Assembly: GCF_000165425.1 (NCBI RefSeq)
Contig: NW_001798970.1
Coordinates: 63,453-127,452 of the forward strand
Direction: 5' to 3'
DNA length: 64,000 bases
Source of the DNA: Paramecium tetraurelia
Taxonomy: Eukaryota; Ciliophora; Oligohymenophorea; Peniculida; Parameciidae
Position numbers and translations under genes: made by a program. The notes below the pieces were generated by a model. It was not told where the DNA came from, did not search any database, and worked only from the letters and a program-made list of their open reading frames with translations. Position 1 is the stretch's first letter. Every line of letters begins with the position of its first letter. This document shows positions 37,416-48,041 of the stretch, piece by piece.

Positions 37416-38110
37416 TCATTTCTTTATCTGAATACGATCAAATATAGACTCTCTTGCATCCATTCTCAATCTCCCATCCTTGTTTTTATCCGAATGTTGT
37501 CCTATCACTATGACTTTGTCATTCTATTTGAAATTTGGCACCGCTCTCATCTCTGAATTCCTTTCCTTGCAGTTATTAATCAATTCTAAATGAACATGTT
37601 GAAATCAAAAACAATACCTATAGCATTCTCAGCTGCAGCCTAATTTGAAAATGTGATTGTCGCCTGTTTATTGTTTATCTAAAATAAAAGAATCAATTAC
37701 ACTAACTCCTAAGATATTGGCATCATCATCAATTACTTCTCTGAGATCCTGTTAGCTAGTATTTTCTTTCAAATTTCTAATAAATATTGAATATGAGCCC
37801 CCTTGCTTTACTTATTACTCTATCCATAACACTTATATATCTCACCATCCTTCTTAGTAATGTTCAGAATTCCCTTCCTCTTATTCACTTGCTAAGGCTG
37901 AAGTCTTCCTGATTGACCAGAATTTTAGATCATTATTACTTTCTTAGAAATCGCCTTTTTCTAAATTTAAGTGGAATGCACGTTGCCAATCTCTTCCTCA
38001 GATTCTCTCCTACCTTCCTGTTTCTGACCTGATTATTGAGATGGCTTGTATTCATATTGATGATCTCTTATTATGTTAATACTCTTTGAGAATATGTGAT
38101 TCTTACTCAT
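37416..38110 (-). CDS. RRM-like RNA-binding protein
   Basis: About 207 residues. A Lys/Gln-rich N-terminus (residues 1-100) precedes an RRM-like fold: SYSIFIRNLKENTSQQDL, LREVIDDDANILGVS, QATITFSNQAAAENAIEL. Two introns are clear (37679-37700 and 37586-37617). A third near 37820-37850 is needed to join the basic region to the RRM, but its ends are uncertain (a 20-nt GTT...AAG or 17-nt GTA...AAG option). The RNP1 motif is degenerate, so RNA binding is probable but not shown. The stop lies 41 bp upstream of the coiled-coil gene. Confidence 0.68.
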
Positions 38111-38694
38111 TAGAATATTATTTTATTATAAAAATATTTTAAAAAACCAATAATTAATAGAATTCTATGCATATTCAGAAATATGAATAACTCATGATAT
38201 ATTATACATATATTACTTATATATTTATCTACCAATTACATATTGTAGTCCTGATTTACAATGTAGCTTGATTAAATTGGACCCTTTATGTATTGTAATT
38301 TCTTATTTAAAAGACTAAGATATTATTAACATTCTATTTAAAAACATACATATTAAGATTACTTTGCTATAGATAAATTTCACAAATAATCAATTGTTTT
38401 TGGATAATCTAAAATTATCAGATTTAATTGAAATTTGCTTTTACTTTAAGTAATATTTTATTTAAATAAAGTGATTCTTCTAAAATCTTTTTTTCTTCAA
38501 CTTCAAAACATATAACAAATAACAAATAACAAATATCTATGTATTTGTAATTGGATTAATAAAATATTTATGAATATATTAAATCATTTTTAGTAATAGA
38601 TTTATTAATTGCTGAAACTCTATTGTATATAGAAAGTTCCTGAGAAAGATGTTTTCATTATAAGATTAATAACAATATTTAATATATGATTTTA
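38111..38694. other. intergenic with short CAAATAA repeat
   Basis: About 580 AT-rich bases between two minus-strand genes. It contains three tandem copies of the heptamer AACAAAT near 38513-38535. The long open frame running into it from the right is low complexity and is better closed by an intron in the neighbouring gene. No other feature is seen. Confidence 0.45.
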
Positions 38695-40920
38695 TCAGAT
38701 ATCTTCCTAATGAATTTGAACAACATTTCTTATAAAATTTAAAGGAAAAATATTACCTTATAATATATTTGACTGAACTTAATTGAAACTCTTTGGCATT
38801 TGTTAGAGCATAGCCAATTAGATATCGACCTGGTGGTAACTCCTTCATTTGTGTGAAAACCCTTCCTACATTATCGATAGATTATATGACAGTAATAATT
38901 GGGGCTAAATTTGAAATGGGTACATTTAGTTTTGTAACTTCTATATAAAATTAAACCTGCTATTTTTCCATAGTAATCTCCTAGTCTAAGTAGCTGTTAA
39001 GCAATTGCAACCTAGTAGTTGAATAGTAGTCTAGAAATAATTCCTGTATAAACACTGAATAAAGTTCGTATTTCTTATTTTTTTCCACCTCTATAATTTC
39101 TTTATCTTACGCCCATTTTGCTAAAAATTAGCTTTCCTATGATTTGATGCTTTCAATAGCATCTTATAGTTGATTGCCTTTATATTAGACGGCAACAAAG
39201 AAGGAATCCTCCAAGTATTAATCAGATTATTTGATGATATTATATACGATATTGAACTATTTAATTAATTGTAATTGTGAGGATGTTAATTAGATAATTT
39301 TACACCTCTCTAACTAGGGTTCGCAAGTATTTGTGTAATCAATTTAAGCATTATCAGTTTTCTTCAATTTCATTTTATTGTTATTATCATTGACCATTTA
39401 CAAATAAATATCAGATTTATATGATTCAATACAGTTCTATAATTGTTAATTAAAGTAATTAATTAGATCAAGTTGTTTAGAATGCAAAATATTAGAAACT
39501 TTGATAACCAGAGCATCACCATTGTTATTTTATTCTATTTATTGAAGTTCGAATCCGTAGATATCTAATAGACCCCTGACATTAGAATTTGATTTGAAAG
39601 TTTCTATCTTACAGTTGAATTTGTGACCCACTCTGAAATTGATATTGACATTGTCAACAATATAATAGAAAGAATGATTTACATAACTATCTAACATTTC
39701 AACGATGACATTCTTGATTTCCCTTTGATTGTTCGGTACCTTGACATAAAAGCTTAAATTTTTGTCAGCCTTATAAACTTTGACCTCGTATGGTAGATTG
39801 TAATTTTAGGCTAAAAACTAATCAAAATCATTTGGATCAAAAACATTGTTAACCAATTACAAAGTACCTTTTCTATTGAAAAAGATTAGTTTGAACCCGC
39901 TCTCTTCACTGCTAATTAAATAGTCCTTGACGATGGAATCCTAACATTATTTGATTCTCTGCTCTAGAATGGTTCTCAAGATCTAAGTGACTTTACTTTC
40001 ATTTTCAGGTCTCCCATATATGTAAAAAGATTTACGAACTAAATTAATTCACTTTTAAATATACATAATTTAGTTATTTTCTTAATTCTATTTTGAATGT
40101 TGGTGCCATATTTCTTATCTATTTAGGAGGCTAAATCAATAACCTTAACTTGACTCCACAATTCAAATTTACAATTCAACTGTTCTTTGACCAGAGTTTC
40201 GACCTCGTCTGCATTGAATGAAATTTCATCCAATTCAAAAGGGAAATGAATAAGAGAATTCTTTGAAAGTGCACTCGAAGCGAATTCAGTGAGATTGATC
40301 CCACTTTAAGAAGCCAATCTTAACTCGATGATTTGATTCTGCTCCGCATATTCTATTGCACAATTATGTGTTTTTTGAAAGGAGTCTTTGTAACAAGAGA
40401 ACCAAATGGCCTATGAGTCTGTAATACGAAGGTGTGAAAAAGTATTTAGAAGTTTGTTGAGTTCCTACATAATATAATCTGCTTTGTTGTGAGGCATCCA
40501 TGCCAGAACATAGCTATTTGGGAGTTGTATTGAAATATCGCCTCTGTATCCTGCATTTTCTGCCAATTCATTCTGAAGCTTAATAAACTTGTCCTTGACC
40601 ATTATACACAGTCCATCGAATTGATTCGTCAATTCCTTGTATTCTTGACTCTTGATCATTTTTATGTAGAGATGATAATTATAAATAAGTTTGGAGTCTT
40701 TCAGGAGAAAGCGCAATTCGTATTCCTAAGTTCCTATCTTTTCAGCCTCGGAGACAGCCTATTTTAGAAGTGCATTGTTGGCAGCTTCGAAGAAGATGAA
40801 CTTGGAATCGAAACGCAACTTGACTTTATATTTAAGTTTGATGGGATCAAACTTCTTTACATAGACCATCCATAAGACTTTTTCTGCAGGAAGATTGATT
40901 AACTATTTTTCAATAATCAT
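38695..40920 (-). CDS. unknown 723-residue protein
   Basis: A large, clearly coding protein that I do not recognise. Two introns, 40039-40064 (TAG) and 38729-38756 (AAG), give an exact frame. Composition is mixed, alpha/beta in look, without membrane helices, signal peptide or coiled coil. Typical segments are VLWMVYVKKFDPIKLKYKV, GDISIQLPNSYVLAWMPHN, KIETFKSNSNVRGLLDIYG and ELPPGRYLIGYALTNAKEF. Several short blocks of beta-strand, helix, beta-strand alternate, which could be repeated small RNA- or protein-binding folds such as divergent KH/RRM units; that is inference. It shares a 181-bp divergent promoter with the MFSD1-like gene. Confidence 0.7.
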
Positions 40921-41101
40921 TTTATTATTTGGGTAATTTCACTCATATTGAAATAACATTAAATTAATACCTGCTTATTTTTTGAAAAATAACAGTGAGA
41001 TTAAGAAATAGATTAAAGAGCACACTTTTAGTTTTAGAGAATACTAAATCAAACAATATTTAAAATAATAAACAATTGGAGAATTATAAAATAAATTATT
41101 T

Positions 41102-42694
41102 ATGTTATAAGAAAAAGATAGCAAGCAATCCTATCTCATAAAATAACCGTTATAAAAAACTTGGGTATTGTGGTTGGCTTTGGGCTTGGCTTGCTTCTTA
41201 CTTTTTGGAGATGCATACGCTTTCGATAATCCCATGGCCTTGCAATCCACAATCCAAAGCGAAATGAATTTGAACAATGTGCAATTTAATATGCTTTATT
41301 CCATCTACTCAGCTCCAAACATCATACTACCATTCTTCGGAGGCATCCTGATAGACAAGATTGGAGTCAGAATTAGCATACTCATCTTTTCATCAATATT
41401 GATCTTGGGTCAAGCAGTAGTTGTGATTGGAGGATACACATTATCATATGGCACTATGTTAGCAGGTAGATGCATATTTGGCATTGGATCTGAGAGTTTG
41501 AATGCTGCCTAAGCTGCAATTATGTCATAATGGTTTTAAGGAGGTTAAGTGAGTTTAGCATTGGGATTATGTTTATCAATACCTAAATTAGGTAGTGCAA
41601 TGAATAGTTTGGTCAGTCCTATCATCCAGGCCAAACATGACAATTTGGGATTCACTTTTTTGATTGGCTTATTCATAGTAATATTTTCATGGGGATGTGG
41701 TTTAGCACTTATTTATTTAGATAAGAAGAATGAGGAATTAATGGAGATTTGGAAATAAAATAATCTTGAATAAGAGAAGAAAGAAGAAAAGAAGGAAGAA
41801 ATAATGCAATAAGAAATGAGTTTATAAATTAAGAAGAGTGAAACTACTGAGAGTGATCGTTCTGAATCCTTACTTAATGATGATGATGACGATGATGAAA
41901 ACGATGATGACGATGAAGAGGAGCAGGAGAGTGCTCATGAAGCTAAGGAGGAAATCAAGTTATCAGATCTAAAAAACCTAGATGGTTCCTATTGGATTTT
42001 ATCATGCATCATTATGTTGAGTGAAGCATTGTTTGTTCCTTTCTTAGATAATGGAAATGCATTCTTCCAAATTAAATTTGGGTTTAGTTAACAATCAGCA
42101 GGTGTTTTACTCACCATACCCTATGTTTTTGCAGCTTGTGTAACCCCATTTGTTGGAATCTATAGTGATAAAATCAGATAACGATCTCTCCTCATTGTGT
42201 TGACTACTGTCATATTCATAGTTACTCATTTGTGTTTACTACTCATATATTGTGATGTAATTATGTGTCTTATTCTTGTAGACTGCCTGTGGAGTTTCCG
42301 CATTACCATTGCTTTCGTTGGGAATATGTTATTCATTTTATTCTGCCATATTGATTCCCTCTATTCCTCTTGTGGTCAAGGCTTAAATGATAGGTGTGAA
42401 AGTATTTTTGTAATTTAGGTACTGCATTTGGATTGTTAGGAGTTATGTAAAATACTGCCTTGGCTTTATTTCCATTGATAACTGGCAGCATCTACAATAG
42501 TCATCTCATAAATGAACAAGGGGAAGTGGATCCTTTCCAGGGGTAATTAGTACTCATATAACTTTAGATATGTATATTAATCTTATTTTTTTGTTGGTGT
42601 CAGTTGTTTTAATTTTGTGATTGCAATAAGTCTTTATTTGTTTGATAAAAATGGGAGCAAAAAGTTAAGTCGATTAAAGTCAAAGAGCAAATGA
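41102..42694 (+). CDS. MFSD1-like major facilitator transporter
   Basis: A lysosome-type MFS carrier of 505 residues with three introns (42257-42281, 42394-42418, 42543-42567; the second starts GTG). Twelve hydrophobic helices fall in two sets of six. The N-terminal half reads like MFSD1: FDNPMALQSTIQSEMNL, YSIYSAPNIILPFFGG, the MFS signature region GGILIDKIGVR, and FGIGSESLNAAQAAIMS. The loop between halves is strongly acidic (LLNDDDDDDENDDDDEEEQE). Animal MFSD1 exports dipeptides from lysosomes; the same role here is inference. The start is ATG 41102, 181 bp from the divergent unknown gene. Confidence 0.92.
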
Positions 42695-42731
42695 ATGTTT
42701 ATAGTGTGTTATTTTCAATAATAAATTTATT

Positions 42732-44309
42732 ATGAGTAATCGAAATAAGAGTTTAACAGAGAGGAAAAACTCGAAGAGTAAATGTAAGACTGCGATCTCT
42801 TAGAGAAAAAACTCTGATAGCGAAGATTATAATTTCTATTAAGAATTCTAGTTATTCTATCCCTAAGCTTAGGGGATTAAGTTTACGAAATTTGAATATA
42901 TGAAAGAGTTCTTTAATTTGGGCATCTCTGAATTTCCGTCAGATTAAGAGATCCAAAGAATTTAACAAGAAATTCTAACAACGAGTGGGTGGAATTCAAA
43001 CCTTAAGAAGAATTGGACACTCAATGAAAAGAAGGTCCTAATTTGGCTTGTTGGAAAATTGAGCATTATGCGCAATGAAGACATTAGAGATTTATCAGCA
43101 GAATTGTTTGAGGAGATTTCAAGGATGATTTGTAGGAGAGATAAAGATTAATGCAAGCAGAAGTGGTCTCAAATGCAAAAAATTGCACTGCAATAACAAC
43201 CTTTCAAGCCAGAAGAAGATAAAAAATTATACGAAATCATTCTTCAATATTAATCAGTTGATATGGGATAGAAGTGGAGTTAAATTGCACAGGAGTTGAA
43301 TCAGCATACAAGCATATACAGATCAAGTAAATAATGCAGAGAGAGATGGCTTAATCATTTGAATCCAAAGATTTCAAAGTAATTTAAAATTTTTCATTTC
43401 TCTTTTAGACAACCTTGGACAGATGAGGAAGACATTTTATTGTTGAATCATGTGAAAGACTAAGGAAGACGATGGGCGGAGATATCAAAGATCATGGATG
43501 GAAAGAGAAGTGAAAACAATCTAAAAAATCGATTTAATAGTTTAATTAAAAGAGAAAAGGACTTGCCAGTGATGTAAGGTCGTTATTAAACTTGTTATAG
43601 TCAGACTTAAAATGGATCAGCTACTCATTTGGATGATTTATTGTCAGGTTGCACTGGACCTGAAATAACTGACCTACAAAGACAAGCTATTGATGTATTG
43701 CTGTCTAAGTTGAAATGGAGGAGTGCAGAGGGCTAGAATAAGAATACAAGGAAAAAATCCATAGAACTCAATGAAAATGTAGATGATTAAGTAAAGCGAC
43801 AATTTTAATAGCGAGCTTAGATTACAACCCCATACACTGTAGGAAATATAGAATCGGAATCTAATATTATGGATTTAACTCCTTGTTTAGTTAATGTGAG
43901 TAAAAACATTATTTACTTCTGCACACAAGATACATTCATTTAGTATTTGGGTTATCATTAATAGTAACAGCAATAATACAAAGATAAATTCGATAAAATT
44001 AAGAGTGAATTATATGCCTTTGATGTGGGCTTTCAAAATTTCAAGTCCACTCTCAGCATGATTGAAGAGATTGATGAGCCTCTCAAAAGTCTATCATACT
44101 TTTAACCGAATGATTTGGATGGATTCTTAAATTTAGAAACACCAGAAACTGTATCCAAACCATTATATGTGAACTCCCTTGACATGATCACCCATTCGGC
44201 TATCAAATATCTATAGCGTTGGAAAACTGAGTGTTAATTCAATGATGGGCGCAGATCAAGTATAACAATACCGAGATCACTTCCGAATTTGATATAAATT
44301 TAATAATGA
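42732..44309 (+). CDS. Myb (R2R3-type) DNA-binding protein
   Basis: About 515 residues with one firm intron (43379-43408). A degenerate first SANT repeat (KKNWTLNEKKVLIWLVGKL) is followed by two standard Myb repeats: PFKPEEDKKLYEIILQY...KWSQIAQEL...QCRERWLNHLNP, and QPWTDEEDILLLNHVKDQ...RWAEISKIM...NNLKNRFNSLI. These carry the spaced Trp residues and bind DNA, so it is a transcription regulator; targets are unknown. The C-terminal half is Gln-rich and probably disordered. A stretch at 43900-43929 could be a 30-nt AAG-ended intron but reads through in frame either way. Its TGA (44307-44309) overlaps the ATG of the next gene. Confidence 0.9.
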
Positions 44310-45754
44310 AAAAGAGTCTTATATTATTATTCATAATAATACCTTTTATTTTATTCAAATGGGATCATTGTATGCAAACATACCATACTATAAAAACCTT
44401 TATAAACCATTAAGAAAAATTATCAGATCAATTATCATTTTATGATTAGTTCCTCCTCATGGCTATTCAAAGTATTTCGTTAAATTGGATAAATACAATA
44501 ACCAATATTGATAATTGGTTTGAAAATATTTGGTCTTCATCTCAAACTAAGATAACGTAAAAAAATCCCCCATCGGCATAAAATTTTGCTTCTTAATTTG
44601 GAGGTGCAATAATTTTAACTAAAAGCAGTGCATTAAAATAAGTAGATAATGTATTGGTGGATTCAGTTGAAGTGTATAATTTAATAATAAAATAGGTATA
44701 TGATTACAGAATGTAATTAAAAAATGTGTTTTTTGTTGTATGTTTAAAAGAAGAGATTTCTTTAGAAACAATAACATTTATAAATAAAGAGTTGTATTCC
44801 TCAACTATTAAAAACTTTTAAGTAAGTAGTTCAGATATCTTATTTATTAGGTTTATGGAAGTGTTGTTTATCCGACCAGGGTATGGGAACTTTTGGGTAA
44901 TTTTTATGCGGAAGACATAAATGAATGGTAAATTTTCAATTTGGATCAACGATTCCTGAGATATTTAAAAATATTAATTGTAGATTTTCATAACGCAGAA
45001 TTCCATTGCACTTTAACTCAAATTAGGTTAATTTTTAATTTTTATTAAAATTAGAGTCTTTGGAAAAACTGTTATTGGAGATTTAATTGATTCACATAAG
45101 AGAGATAAGGTTATTGAACCAGAGACTAAAACTAAAAATTTAACATAAGAGTAATAAGAAATTAAATTAAATGAGGTTTCAGAAGAAGAAGATCGATCAA
45201 AAAATGATACATGTTCTGTTGTTGATTATTTTTACAGCAATCAAATTTCGAAAAGAATTAAAAATTAATACATTAATGTCTTACCATATGAATCAAGACA
45301 ATCACTATTTAAAGTGACTGCTCAGAATATCCTAATATTATCTCATAATGTAGAATTATTTAAAAATGAAATTAATTAAATTAAACACTTAGATATATAG
45401 TATTAAAATGAATAGGATTAAATAAAGGCATTTTAATAATAATTGATCACATCAATATCAGAATAAAAATTAATAAATGAAAGGTTAGAGAGTGAATTGT
45501 ATTTTATCAATCTGAAATTGTTAACCATGTTCATTATACTAGTCGGAATAACTTCCATTTTATTGTTTATAAGTTTTTGCAATCAAAATAAATAATCATC
45601 AATTCAACAATAAAGAGTATCTATTAAAGCTTAAAGTGCAATTTTTAAATCATAGCCTGAATTGATGACTCCTAAATTCAGTGAAAATAATGCTAACACT
45701 AATACTACCAAATAAACAAAAAACTCAAATGGGAAATCAAAAAAATCACATTGA
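44306..45754 (+). CDS. SUN-domain membrane protein (Slp1/SUCO-like)
   Basis: There are 463 residues with two introns (44822-44850, and 45027-45054, which starts GTT). An N-terminal signal sequence (MKKSLILLFIIIPFILF) leads to a mid-protein SUN domain: NFASQFGGAIILTKSSALKQ, NVFFVVCLKEEISLETI, ELYSSTIKNFQVYGS-type join, RVWELLGNF, and the closing CTLTQIRVFG. A coiled coil (about 330-390) and one C-terminal membrane helix (LLTMFIILVGITSILLFI) follow. This order (signal, SUN, coil, TM) matches the Slp1/SUCO/mid-SUN class that works in the ER or nuclear envelope, not the classic SUN1/2 layout. The start ATG overlaps the Myb stop; moving it inward would lose the signal sequence. Confidence 0.88.
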
Positions 45755-45795
45755 TTTTTCATTAATAAATATTTTTATATATAGATATATATGTA

Positions 45796-46633
45796 TCAAC
45801 CTAATTTGATGTTCAAAAATAATATATAAAATGCAGTGTAGATGCCAAATCTTGCAGCAATTCCATACACCAAAACCGATGAAAATTTAAGTAACTAGAA
45901 GTATATTATTCTCATTACCTTTCTTGCATAAACCATAATCATATGCCATATAACTGATAGCACTCCCAATAAAATGCAATACTGCCATTCTACTATAGTG
46001 CTAGTTATCATCATGACAAGAAGTGCAAAGTGTAAGCCTACAAATAATGCAGCAACCCAGCCAGATGGAAGAGTTTTGATCATGAAATCTAAAAGTTTAA
46101 TTCGATTTATATACTTCTCCAAAAATACTCTTCCAATATTCCCAAACCGACAACAAACAATGCCATAAATAACACCATGTAAGAAGTGTTTGATTCATCA
46201 AAGTATGATTTGTAGAGCTTCGTGTTTTATGCAGAGAGAAACAGGATTGTCAGTGTGAAAAAGGAAATGAAGGTTATTAAGGTAGATAAAATCAAGAGTT
46301 AGGTATTCTCCTTTTTGAAGATGAATTCACCCTCATTATTTTATTTATTATACCTGCCATGTAAAATTCCAACACTCGTTTTCCTTGTGCCAAAAAAAAA
46401 ATGTAGAAGTAAATCACCAGGATTATTAGCATCATGTAGGTTAACAAACATAAGAGTGCTGAGGTTGTTATGGATAGGGCTAGTCATTATGAAAATTTCA
46501 AACTTATCCATGGAACAACCATCATCGCAAGCATTGCCAATTCTAGATAAACTTGTTGGCAAACTGAAAGTCCCAAAGGAGGCACATCATCCACGGGATT
46601 TGTGACTGTTGCTAAATCGTAACTAAGGTTCAT
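45796..46633 (-). CDS. multi-helix membrane protein (about seven TM)
   Basis: About 255 residues with roughly seven hydrophobic helices, e.g. LAMLAMMVVPWITLS, LIILVIYFYIFFL, LLILSTLITFISFFTLTILF, MVLFMALFVVGLGIL, WVAALFVGLHFALLVMMI and LLGVLSVIWHMIM. Clear introns are 45918-45941, 46089-46114 (both TAG) and one starting GTT near 46477-46500. A fourth interval, 46331-46353, must be removed for the frame to fit but ends AGG, not AG, so either the junction or a base in the GGG run is misread. The N-terminal 25 residues are polar and lack a signal peptide. No family recognised; a small transporter, TMEM or receptor-like protein is possible. It is convergent with the SUN gene. Confidence 0.63.
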
Positions 46634-46787
46634 TCTTTAACTGTAAAATATAATTTATATTAATGATTTTATTTGATCACATAATAACCATGATGCTATT
46701 GTTACTTCGTATTAATTAAGTTTTAAGCAATGTAGTTAAAAACGAAATCCATTAAATATTTTCTAATACAATTGTAAAACAAAAAAA

Positions 46788-47089
46788 ATGTCTCTTCATT
46801 CCTCATTCGGCTATGATAGTCTTCGCTCAGCCATTTTTGCCAAAGCCATTAAAAAGTGTGAATGTACTAATCAACGTTAATATTATAGAAATTTAAAATG
46901 AGTATTATTCATCAGAAAGTTGTTCAGATATTAAGAGTAGCATCTCTTCCGATTCAGAAAAGCACATCTTTGACAGGTACTCTAACAATTTATATTATTC
47001 CTAGAGAATTTGCTTCAGAATCAGCTGAATCAAAAATTGTCTTCAATAATCAAGAATCTCCTCTCTCTTAGTTTAATACTCAACAATGA
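46788..47089 (+). CDS. small Ser/Glu-rich protein, coding seems to continue past TGA
   Basis: There are 82 residues after two introns (46864-46888 and 46978-47005). The protein is rich in Ser, Glu and Asn (SSESCSDIKSSISSDSEKH) and looks disordered and phosphorylatable. The TGA at 47087-47089 is followed in the same frame by about 60 protein-like codons (SLIPTPKLFSYGYKQS; after a CAG-ended intron, DYDDDFIENNLTEFNVECR) that have no ATG of their own. The real protein may be longer, with the TGA a mutation, an assembly error or a read-through site. Confidence 0.5.
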
Positions 47090-48041
47090 ATATAAATAAA
47101 TAAACAATTATACAAAAATACATAATCACTCATTCCAACTCCTAAGCTCTTCAGCTATGGATATAAACAATCTTAGAATCATATTGTATTCTCTTTTAAC
47201 AAAAACAGTTATAAAATGACTACGATGATGATTTCATCGAGAATAATCTCACAGAATTCAATGTAGAATGCCGAATAAAAAATCAATAATATCTCTATTC
47301 ATATTTAATTAAATTAAGACCTTTTAATAAGATAAATTCTTAATAAATATTATTATATAAATTGCTAAACATTAAGCTATATTTTATTTATAAAAAAGAA
47401 TTCTTTCACAACATCAATTTAGTAATTTTTATTTAAAATTTTAAATATCTACAGATAAAATATATCTGTTTAATCTGTCATTGTTATTCCATTCTTTGAG
47501 TCTTATTGTGTTATTTATCATTGCTTCTAAATCTTTATTAAACTTTGATAGAAGAAATTGTTAAATTCTATTCTAATTATATTGGAATATCTTTTATTAC
47601 ACTGTCAAGAATCTGATACTATGAAGTATTTTTAAAGTAATAGAAAATCGAAAATTAGTGTTTTTAAAGTTATTAGCGAAAATAACATTACAGCTATCAA
47701 GGAGGATATGGCCAAGTGAAGCAAATACTGCTTTCTGATATTATCTCTCATGCTTCAGGACTAAGAAGGCATTTAAATTGATTGAACTATTTAGCTATCA
47801 TAATAACAATATTAAAGTAAAATATCTTATTTTAAAATATAGTCAGAAGGATAATCTATCTGGTGGGTATTATATTTAGATCTTGGTAAATGAACTTTAA
47901 ACGAAATAATCATTACATTTAAAGTCATAATAAATAGTTTAACTATATTTTCTTAATCATTAATATGATTTAATAAATGTGAGAATAAGAGGAAACTTAA
48001 TAATAAAGATAATATAATATTTATATAATTAAAAAACTCTT
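47090..48041. other. mostly non-coding, with a possible exon at its left end
   Basis: 47090-47340 carries the protein-like continuation noted for the preceding gene. The rest is AT-rich. A few short frames near 47640-47790 (one with a Gly-rich GGYGQVKQ) hint at a decayed gene, but I could not build anything from them. Confidence 0.35.

Noticed and set aside
38300-38760. Long open minus-strand frame beyond the unknown 723-residue gene
   Set aside because: Low-complexity Phe/Ile/Tyr/Lys; with TGA as the only stop, such frames occur by chance in AT-rich DNA.
46315-46605. Plus-strand 96-residue frame opposite the multi-helix membrane protein
   Set aside because: The minus strand gives consecutive membrane helices with introns; the plus frame has no such order and relies on standard-code stops.
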